Positions 56,090 through 64,000 of a stretch of DNA of 64,000 nt are shown here, in pieces. Under the pieces are notes generated by a model. That model made no database searches, was not told the DNA's origin, and was given only the letters and a program-made list of their open reading frames with translations. Source of the DNA: Narthecium ossifragum (Eukaryota > Streptophyta > Magnoliopsida > Dioscoreales > Nartheciaceae); contig OY986970.1 in assembly GCA_963920575.1 (NCBI GenBank), positions 21,707,274 through 21,771,273 of the forward strand, in the 5' to 3' direction. Within the stretch, counting starts at the first letter, position 1; each line of letters begins with the position of its first letter. The position numbers and the translations under genes are program-made.

Positions 56090-56388
56090 GAAAAATTCCT
56101 TGAAGTATATAACCAAGAATGTAGGGGGTTATATGATATTATCCCTAAAGAAGATTTAAGATCTGTAGATGTTGGAAAATAATATACATGAGAAAACAAA
56201 TACAACCGTTTACAATAAGAGAACATCACACATAAGCCATCATTTATAAAAGTGTTTCCACAAATAGGGAGGATTCATAACAAATCCAACCTAAAGGATT
56301 GTGCTAAATTAGGTACAAATTAATGGTAACCAAACAGCATCATTAACACGGTAGGAAAGCAGCTAAGTCAAGTAATTGATATGGATCT
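56090..56388. other. 3' flank of ETHE1
   Basis: AT-rich; presumably includes the 3' untranslated region. No repeat recognised beyond the end of the inverted-repeat element. Confidence 0.5.
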
Positions 56389-59300
56389 CTAAGCTTTTGC
56401 GGGTACGTCTTGCATTCCACAGGCCATATTTGCAGGTACAGCTATGTTGATCATTTTCGGATATGCCAACTTTAGATCTGGATATTAGAATGAGAAAAAG
56501 CATGCAAACTTGTAAGCCTTACAGTTCAGCAGCTAAATGGGGACTAAAATACATATAGATTTTGGGTTCTTGATGTACTCACTTTCCATGATACTCTTAA
56601 AAGTTTCCTGCGCAAGAAAATCCAGAGTGGAAAATTATCAGAAAGAGCTCAGAGAGTTAAAAGTGTTTGCTTGTTACAAAATCTTCATCTTTAACACTAA
56701 CTTGCCATCTTTCTATTATAACAAGAATTCTGCAGAATGGATCGCATTCTAACCTAAACCCTATATTCGCACATAATTCAAAAAGGAAGTTGATGTTGTC
56801 TATTAGCCGAGATTCATTACCTCATCCTTTGCTAGCCGGGGATTGTAAAGAATCTCCTCTCCAACTGTACTAACCTGAAAGAAAATTTTGTCTAAGCAAC
56901 AGTAAAGAGAAACAAATCCAAAATCCCACTGACACCACTTACAGTGAAGCCTTTGTAGTCATGGGCTGGATAAATTAACGTATCTTTTGGCAATGTAAAT
57001 ATCTGAACACATAAAAGAAAAAGAAATCTATTACAGTGACGAGCAAGAAATGTTCTTTACAAACGGTTAGCATGTTTGAGGTACTTGCCTGTGAATGCAC
57101 TGATTCATAAAGCTGCTTTGCACTTCCTCCCTATGCAACAACATGAGCTATTTAGCTTTCTCAGAAATTGATGAGCAAGCAGATCATATAAGAGCACCTT
57201 ATGGATCTCATGAGATATGACATTATATTCAATAGCATGAATCAAAGGACTTGAATATGGCATTGATGGCTTGTGAAATAAAAAAAGGCACGGCATAAAT
57301 GAACGGAAAACATGATGCAATGAAAATCTTTTGGTTGGAGTGCAGTAATGAATCAACACGCAAGATTATTCGGCCATCACTACTAAAAGCTTATAACTCA
57401 TTCAATTTCAATGATTTCTTCTAAAAAGTTGCTTTCTGATATTGAAACAATAGAAAGTCACCAATCTCAACAAACTTTGAAGTATCAATTTATTAGGCGA
57501 TAAAAACTGCCTTTATGTTCCCGAACATATGGAAAGTACGGGTACCTGAAAATCTGTCCTTCCACAGCCCCTTATCAGCAAGGTATCACCAGTGAAAGCC
57601 ATTCTTGGTTGAGGCTGATTAGGTCCATCTCCAGTTACATATGTTACACAACCCACAGTATGACCAGGGGTAGCACGGACCTACAGAAAATTAGGTCCTT
57701 CATTATTCAAGAAAGCAAAGTTTTTTTACAAATTTGCCATGTCTAAAACTGTTCATTATCTATGATCTAACAATAATTTTTCCGACTGCAGTTATGCAGG
57801 AGCAGTGATGAACTACAACGTCATCCTATTCAACTTGACAGAGCTGTTCTTAAAACTAGCAAAAGTATGAAATTAGCAATCGAATAGCAACTCTGAGCAA
57901 GTTACCAAAGGCAACTGATTTTACAATATATGCCGCAAACATCCAAGTACTAGAGTGACGCAAAAGCCAAGGAAGAAAGAAACACATAGGAAAAGAAGAA
58001 TGAGCATTAGGATTTACTTGGTGCACAAGCAGCCTCCTTAATCAGCAAAGGAGATTGGACCCTCTAATTTCAGATCATAATTGGTGTTATCTACTGAAAA
58101 ATCACAATAGACTCTAATGAAGAGAGCATTCTGCTAGCTGATGCAAACTTTTGCCTTTGAAAGACCAATAGAAACAAATTCCAGAACTGAAATAGAAAAA
58201 CACCTAAGCTGTTTTTCTTGTTTGTCATTTGGATAACTCAAAAAAGAAATGTTCTTATATGACTGGATGAACAGAAATAAACAGAACAAAATGAGAATGA
58301 GTGAGCACAGCACTCAAATGAAAATCACACTAACGCCATGTTAAAGCGAGGATGCAGGCACATCCAAAGACAAATTAAAGTAAGAAATGTGGAGGAAGAT
58401 ATCAAAAGTCTTGCCGATGTTGTTTTCTCAATATAGATTACATTATAGGACAGATTCTGATAATGTGGACTACCTCGAGAAACAAATTGCCGAAGTATAT
58501 TTTGTCACCATGTTCAACCAGAAGATCTGCCTTTGCAGTGCAAGCTTTGGACAGAACTGACTTCACACCAGGAACTTTGCCCTGTGATATAAAGGTCGTG
58601 ATGAAAAGATTAATGGTGATAGAAAAGGAGGAAGAATATCAAGTTTGGGCAGACAATTTCTTCTTCTAGATTCTCAGATGTACCATTTGCTTCGTGGATT
58701 TTTCCACGTANNNNNNNNNNNNNNNNNNNNNNNNNNNNNNNNNNNNNNNNNNNNNNNNNNNNNNNNNNNNNNNNNNNNNNNNNNNNNNNNNNNNNNNNNN
58801 NNNNNNNNNNNNNNNNNNNNNNNNNNNNNNNNNNNNNNNNNNNNNNNNNNNNNNNNNNNNNNNNNNNNNNNNNNNNNNNNNNNNNNNNNNNNNNNNNNNN
58901 NNNNNNNNNNCCATCAATAAACTGTTAGCATGGATTAGTCACAACGAAAAATCATGGGTCCTGTTGAGATTTACACCAGCCCATAGACAAATAAAACCAG
59001 AAAGAAAGGAATTCCTCTAAGACATCTTTATCACCAATCACATCAAACACTAGTCCACCAAACAATCCTTTTGCACCAAACAGCCCACGGCTTTTGATTA
59101 CGGTTTTAAGATTCGGAGTGGTCCAGTCAAATCCAGTACAGCCAGCTGAATATATTGTACAAGTTCTCCTATACAAGTTCTCCTAGAGAAGTACAAATAT
59201 CTAGCACCTGCTCCAGCCACCAACTATCTTTAGAGTAAACATTGGTGCAAAAGCAAAGGAATCAGAATCGAAAGATCCATACAACATTCCCAGCAAAGAA

Positions 59301-59809
59301 ACGCAATCACGGTACATGATTGCCATCAAATAGAAGAAAATACTTAAAACCGCATAGGAATTAAGCTACAATGGTAGCCTCCTCAGCAAACAATAAGAAC
59401 ACCATTCAATCCAACTAATCCCTCGCAAAGCAAATCACGGCATTCCCCACGTCCAATGCCAATAAAATTGTATAATTACCAGCCATTTCCAATCTACGAA
59501 TTGAACAATAACGCTACACATCGATCGAACAGAGGGAGGGAGGAATCAAAGAATCCTCACCAGAGCGGGCTTTTCGGGATGCCCAACATCGGCAAGGAGG
59601 TAAGTATAGGTGGAGGACTCCTTCTCGAACATCTGGCGGAAGAGCAGCTTCGGCGACGCTCTATCATTTGCGGCCATCTTTGCCGACGAGCTCACGATGG
59701 TCGGCCGGAAGAAGGTTAAGGATCTCTTGGGCGCGGAAGCGGCGGCCGAGGTTGGTGTCAGAGGAGCGAGGCGGAGGAGGTGCTGGGTGTGGAGTCGTTG
59801 GCGAAGCAT
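56389..59809 (-). CDS. ETHE1: ETHE1-type persulfide dioxygenase (mitochondrial)
   Basis: Exons, minus strand: 59561-59809, [exon 2, apparently in the gap 58711-58910], 58474-58581, 57546-57680, 57089-57130, 56943-57002, 56821-56874, 56583-56607 and 56389-56477. Phases agree throughout. The start [20 protein letters not shown] and following Arg/Ser-rich residues look like a mitochondrial targeting peptide; an internal Met (MAANDRASP) could give a shorter form. The mature part begins [19 protein letters not shown]. Metallo-beta-lactamase-fold features are TPGHT (metal His), [16 protein letters not shown] (metal Asp) and YPAHDYKG. The HxHxDH motif is expected in the missing exon. The enzyme oxidises glutathione persulfide to sulfite in cysteine and sulfide breakdown. 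About 296 residues with a typical exon 2. The intron after 57089 has a GC donor (CAG|GCAAGT). Confidence 0.93.
58711..58910. other. Assembly gap (200 N) in ETHE1
   Basis: A run of N between exon 3 and exon 1, where exon 2 is expected. Confidence 1.
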
Positions 59810-60496
59810 TGCTCCGGCTTTTAAAGAGAAGGAAGGAAGGTACTGGTCGCGCTCGCCTCGCCTCGGCTTTCTCGCCTTGAGCTTCGGAGCTCTCTCTCGT
59901 CGGATAGAATACTCCGCGGCGGAGAAAGACTTTGAGGTAGGTGCGTGACGTGGCGTTTATTCTTCTTGGGGCCCCACCACCTTTTTGTTCCTTTTGTATT
60001 TAACGAAGGAAATGTGATTAGTGCGTATGGAGCTTCTAGCACGATGATTATTATTTTATTGGAGCATCTTTTGGCACGCTTAATACTTTTTAATGGTAGG
60101 ACGTTAAACAATAATTTAAGTAAATCAACAGTGCATTCTACCCTAAATGCTTTGCATTATCTATCAGTGTTTATCTAATTTATATTTAACGGTAGTGGAG
60201 AGCGGTGAGTTAGCATGGGAGAGAGATAGAAAGAGAAAGAGGGGTAGCAGTAGTTAGGGGGATTTGTTGTTTAGTCTCTTGAGTGACCCTGCTTGTCATT
60301 TAATCCCCTCTAACACTCCTTAAGTGTTTTACTACTCTAAAATAAATAGGGGACCAAAATACCCCCCTAAACCCCCCCCATAAATTCCCCCTAATCACCA
60401 CCCATAAAACACCCCCCTTCCCCCCCACCCCGCAGGCCGCAGCATTCCCGCCCCGCCCGCTGCGCCGCCCCGACCAGCACCGCCCGCCTCGCCGCC
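59810..60496. other. ETHE1 upstream region and low-complexity sequence
   Basis: 59810-59950 is probably the ETHE1 5' untranslated region and core promoter on minus; no clear TATA box. 60255-60360 holds the TTTAGTCTCTTGAG...CATTTAATCCCC repeat related to 28561-28720. 60360-60490 is C-rich. Confidence 0.5.
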
Positions 60497-60836
60497 CCTA
60501 GGGGTGAGAATTCGATATTCGGTTCGGTATTCGGTACAGAACCGAAATACAGAAATTTATTCGGTACCAAAAAACACGAACCGAATCGAACCAAATTTCT
60601 GTCAAGAACCGAACCGAATCGAATTTTTCATATACAGTATTTCTAAAACCGAACCTAACCAAATTACTCTAAAAACCGAACTGAACCGAATTTTTTTTAC
60701 AATACCGAACCGAACCGAATTTTGTTTTACAATACCAAACCAAACCGAATTTTACAATACCGAACCGAACCGAATTTTACAAATACCGAACCAAACCAAA
60801 TTTTACAATACCGAACCGAATTTAATCATCTTAGAA
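60497..60836 (+). mobile_element. hAT-type MITE fragment with ACCGAA repeats
   Basis: It begins TAGGGGTGAGAATTCG and consists of many ACCGAACCGAA words, like the complete MITE at 22661-23033. The right terminus (CTCACCCCTA) is absent, so it is truncated; no duplication found. Confidence 0.75.
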
Positions 60837-61082
60837 TAAGCCTCTTCTCCTACTCAGAAAAATGCCAAAAAAAGATCTACTGGAGAACAAATACAAACCA
60901 AGGTACAATCATGAATAATTTTCTCCTCAGGTCACTTGAAAGACTTTTCCAACAAAGGAACGACGATGTCAAAGAGTATCCAACCAGCTTTGAACTGCTC
61001 TTCACCATCAGAATTTTACCAGGATTAATTCATGGTCAAACCAATCATCACCTCTCAGAAGTAGCTGAAATCTTCTGCATAA
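60837..61082. other. Downstream flank of the KH-domain exons
   Basis: No convincing gene. Possibly 3' untranslated sequence of the minus-strand KH gene. Confidence 0.4.
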
Positions 61083-61297
61083 TCAATAAATCATAGCCTC
61101 AGCTGTGTGGATGGCTTCTTGGGACCCAGTAATTGTCACCATCCTGTAGTGTTATTTCCAATGAGTTAGCATGAATTCATCCATTTGACTTCCTGAACCA
61201 AAAGAATTACATATATGCACAATACGTTTTTATACCTATCAGACGTGCCAGGCATGTAATCACCCCTATCTGATATCTTGACCCTGGCACCACTGAC
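61083..61297 (-). CDS. KH-domain RNA-binding protein, last two exons (partial)
   Basis: Exon 61237-61297 (acceptor TTATGCAG, donor ATAG|GTATAA) encodes VSGARVKISDRGDYMPGTSD. Exon 61083-61143 (acceptor CACTACAG) encodes MVTITGSQEAIHTAEAMIY and then TGA. Joined, they form the second half of a KH RNA-binding domain, closest by eye to the last KH domain of plant BTR1-like proteins. The GxxG loop and earlier domains should lie upstream (higher coordinates), but I could not find them by 62600. The stop directly after the domain makes the C-terminus shorter than usual. It could be a gene end, an isoform exon or a duplicated fragment. Confidence 0.6.
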
Positions 61298-62640
61298 CTG
61301 CATAATGAGCACCATTCTATATCAATGGGACATACAAACATTAGCATGTGATAACAGAGTCGAGAAATAATTTGCACCGACATCAAAGAAACAGCATCCA
61401 TTGTCAAACACCTATTGCATACCATGTTCTCCTTTCACAGCCTTAGACATGCTATACAATCGATATCTTGGTATACACTGCAAAACATGCTTCAACAACT
61501 TTCCCGACTAATTATTTTCATTTCAAACCATAACGTGTGTTCTTTAACAGGAAGGACAATGTAGGAACTTATGTGGTATTTACTATCACATTGGATGAAA
61601 TCTAGCTCTTCGAAAACACTATGAAGTACCTTATGATAGAGAATGGGGCGAAGTTAGCAACTGGTATCCCAAAATCACAGCAGATCTATGCACTAATAAA
61701 CAGAAACTAAATAAAAAACTAAAGGACTAGGTGAGCCAAACCTAGCTTATCTCCAAAAAGTGACTCTAGCTCCACTCTACTTAGTGCATGGGGCATCTAA
61801 TTCAAACAATATTAACTGGGGTATCTGCAAAAGGTTAGAGCAATTAGATAGTTATCTTTACATAGATTATGCTGCACTAAGCTCTCAGTTGTATCATATA
61901 TATATAACAACACAAGCACTTGTGAGCGAGCCGTCAGCTTCCAAGAGGACTTGTCCCCTGCTGTGAAGACTGAGCTAGGAATATAAAAGCTATATAAAGA
62001 CACAGATCAGAAAACCTTATAATCACTTTGGAAGGAAAAAAAACAAGAAAAAGAACAAGGATATAATTATTTTTCCAAAGATATATTTCACTGCCTTCAT
62101 CAAAAATAGAGCGTCAACAGGCTTAACAAGATCGGAAGTATGACTGGATTAAAGTAGTAGACAAGTTGGGCAGAAAGTTCCACATACAGAAAAGATCAAA
62201 AGATAACTTAGTTCAGATAACCAGAAAAAAATACTCCAAAGCAGGAAGAATTCCACGCAGCAAGCTATAAATGAGACGGACTAGTTGATGGCCAAATTAA
62301 AATCAAATATGCTACAAAAGTCCAAATCTTCACTGATCAGTTCGATACCATCCCGCCATCTAGGAAAGGAAAAATAACTCAAGGGTTTTACTATACTGTG
62401 CCTTGTCAAAACCTGAAACAATAACAAGTTAATAGGATCAAATTAGAACACATTCATATTATCTTTTGCATAAAAAGATTAGAGGGTATGGTATATATAC
62501 AGCTTGATTCACCTTAATAGACCATTGGACCATGTGCTATTCAAGGCTACTCAATTCAGTGATTCACTGCCACCAAAGGTATTCTCATTTGTTGCAAGCT
62601 TAGATAGTTCTGAAAATAAAGAAATACTATCTATTATATA
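61298..62640. other. Unassigned sequence upstream of KH exons
   Basis: AT-rich with no recognisable exon on either strand; probably intron or decayed sequence. Confidence 0.35.
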
Positions 62641-63350
62641 AGGAAGGACGGTTTTTGAAATGTCCCCCCTATAAAACATAAAGAGTGGTCAGGATTTGCC
62701 TACAAACACATCCAACGGTCCAGATCTGATCATCAGCTTTAAGATTCCCCCCAAAATTTCATCCCCACCAAAAACTCCCGCCCAAATTTCCTTCTCTCAC
62801 CCACTAACCCGCCCCGTCGCCCTTTACCCACCCCCATCCCCCGTCCCGTCGCCCTTTACCCATCCCCATCCCCGCCCCCTCTCCCTCTCTCCCCCGTCCC
62901 CTCCCCGTCCCCTCTCCCCTCCCCTCCCCTCCCCGTCCCCTCTCCACCTGCCATCCCCTCTCCAGCTCAGGACAGAGAGAGCGAATGGAGACAGGGAGCG
63001 AGTACCAGAACCCATCCCTCCCCTTCATCTCCAACCTGCTCTCTCTTTGCCTCTCCCATCCCTCACCCATCCCTCCCCTTCATCTCCAACCCGCCGACCT
63101 CGCCAAAGCCGCCATCGACGCCGACCTCGCCAAAGCCGCCATCGACGCCGACCTCGCCCAGCCCGCCGACCTCGACCAAGCCGCCATCGACCACGCCCCA
63201 CGCCCCACGCCGCCGTCGACCTCGCCCTACCCGCTGTCGAACACCGTCGACCTCTCCCAATCCGCCATCGACCACGCCCCGGCCGCCGCCGACCTTGCCC
63301 AGCCCGCCATCGAGTTTTGAAATTTTTTGAAGAGAGAGAGAGAGGAGACG
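62641..63350. repeat. C-rich low-complexity region with minisatellites
   Basis: 62750-62960 is CCCCTCTCC-type sequence. A 60-bp step repeats CCCATCCCTCCCCTTCATCT (about 63007 and 63067). A 27-bp unit (GCCGACCTCGCCAAAGCCGC and on) repeats from 63093, continuing diverged to about 63310. Long ORFs on both strands are explained by the low complexity. Confidence 0.7.
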
Positions 63351-63609
63351 GGATGTGACTGAAAACCAGCCATCCTATCCCCTCTACTCATCTCCCAGCT
63401 CACCTTACCTATCAAACCCTCTCTTCCCTTTCCTCTCACACCCTCTCCTCCCTCTCTTCCCGGCTCCCCGCGGATGGGTATGAGATCGGCGCTCAAGCCT
63501 CCGCCGGCGGCTGCATAGAAGGGGACGTAGACGAAGTGCAAGAGGTGGGAGAGGAGAGCAAGGGAGGAGACAGCCACCACGTCGCGCACACCAACCCCAC
63601 CTCTCTGGC

Positions 63610-63726
63610 CTCTGTAAAGGCTGCAAGCTCTGTTTTTTTCTCTCTATATCTGAATCCAATGTGAATTTTTCTCACACACCCAACCTCGCTGGGCTCTGTA
63701 AAGGCTGCAAGCTCTGTTTTTTTCCC
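63610..63726 (+). repeat. 30-bp direct repeat
   Basis: CTCTGTAAAGGCTGCAAGCT and the following T run occur at about 63610 and 63696. Confidence 0.9.
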
Positions 63727-64000
63727 GTTAGAAAAGATCCTATTTTTTTGGATATTAGATCTTTTTGGATTAATATCTTAACTAACTCCGCTGTTTCATA
63801 GCGGAGAAGACCGCAACCCCGAGATCGTGCCTACCTCTCATCGCATCCTCTGCGCGTTCCTCCGCCATTACCTTTTCTCTTCCAAGCTCTGTTGCTATTG
63901 GTCTCCTCCCTGTCGCTGGAACCGGCTGATCTAGACTTCCCCGCTGTCATCTCGCTGAACCCAGCGGTGCCAAACCTACGGTGAGCTTTCCCTCTCCTCT
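63727..64000. other. Unassigned sequence at window end
   Basis: It contains a short hairpin (CTCCGCTGTTTCATAGCGGAG near 63785). No gene recognised; may be the 5' part of a gene beyond the window. Confidence 0.4.

Larger units (their letters stand above)
54449..56096. mobile_element. Inverted-repeat MITE-like element containing a hAT insertion
   Basis: The left arm (54455-54530: CACATGTGCCTCTGAAAACT TGCTATATTAC, described in parts) is matched in reverse complement by sequence ending around the nested element (GCCTTTGAAAACTTGTTATA on minus, about 54750-54790). The hAT element inserted in the right terminus. Class uncertain. Confidence 0.5.

Noticed and set aside
58645..59020. ORFs containing X residues near ETHE1
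   Set aside because: Translations of the N gap.
62630..62665. Helitron 5' end (TCTATTATATAAGG)
   Set aside because: Resembles some plant Helitron starts, but no matching CTRR end with hairpin could be placed in the window.
62696..63358. 220-codon plus-strand ORF
   Set aside because: Pro/Ser/Arg low complexity arising from C-rich repeats, with equally long ORFs on the other strand.

Overview
The window is plant nuclear DNA, probably from a monocot, although I cannot name the species. The evidence is spliced genes with GT-AG introns, plant-only proteins (a ribosomal L18a-like membrane protein, plant mobile domain proteins) and plant transposon families (Athila, Tat, SIRE, Cassandra, MULE, Tourist, hAT). 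The GC-rich first exons on otherwise AT-rich genes are the reason for suggesting a monocot. There are two 200-base assembly gaps (29758-29957 and 58711-58910).

Layout. 1-4765: Athila-type Ty3/gypsy remnant (gag-protease, no polymerase, one LTR). 4791-5866: LTR-like fragment with a tandem duplication. 5867-12318: 5'-truncated Tat-type Ty3/gypsy element with the end of integrase, a long antisense spliced ORF (plant mobile domain plus coiled coil) and a 3' LTR; a complete Cassandra TRIM (5S-rRNA-derived LTRs) sits inside the antisense ORF. 12594-20114: complete Mutator-like element (MULE1) with 41-bp TIRs and a perfect 9-bp target duplication. It carries a FAR1-MULE-SWIM-OTU transposase gene (+) converging on a plant mobile domain gene (-). 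21107-28236: host gene for a 60S ribosomal protein L18a-like protein (-), whose last intron holds a Tourist MITE and a solo LTR that itself holds a hAT MITE. 28840-29757: AT-rich 95-bp repeat array up to a gap. About 30340-54377: a second, decayed MULE (MULE2) with the same two-gene layout but opposite orientation, broken by a SIRE-like solo LTR, a 12.4-kb Athila element (itself holding a solo LTR), another solo LTR, a Cassandra remnant and an Athila solo LTR. 54449-56096: inverted-repeat element holding a 1.29-kb hAT-like element. 56389-59809: host ETHE1 persulfide dioxygenase gene (-), exon 2 apparently lost in a gap. 60497-60836: hAT MITE fragment. 61083-61297: terminal KH-domain exons (-). 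62640-64000: GC-rich low-complexity and repeat sequence.

Most notable: both MULEs carry arrays of short imperfect palindromes of the form TCGGT...ACCGA in the same three non-coding compartments (transposase intron 1, the spacer between the convergent genes, and the 5' part of the mobile-domain gene). The palindrome core differs between the copies (TTTTAAAA-type in MULE1, TACTA-TAGTA-type in MULE2). In MULE1 the spacing is close to 33 bp, and the TIR contains the same outer motif. This looks like a co-evolving protein-binding array. Separately, arrays of GATCGATC-centred palindromes recur inside LTRs of at least three unrelated retrotransposon lineages here.

The two confident host genes (L18a-like and ETHE1) are both on the minus strand and look intact apart from the gap. 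Almost everything else is nested transposon sequence, and target duplications let the insertion order be read.
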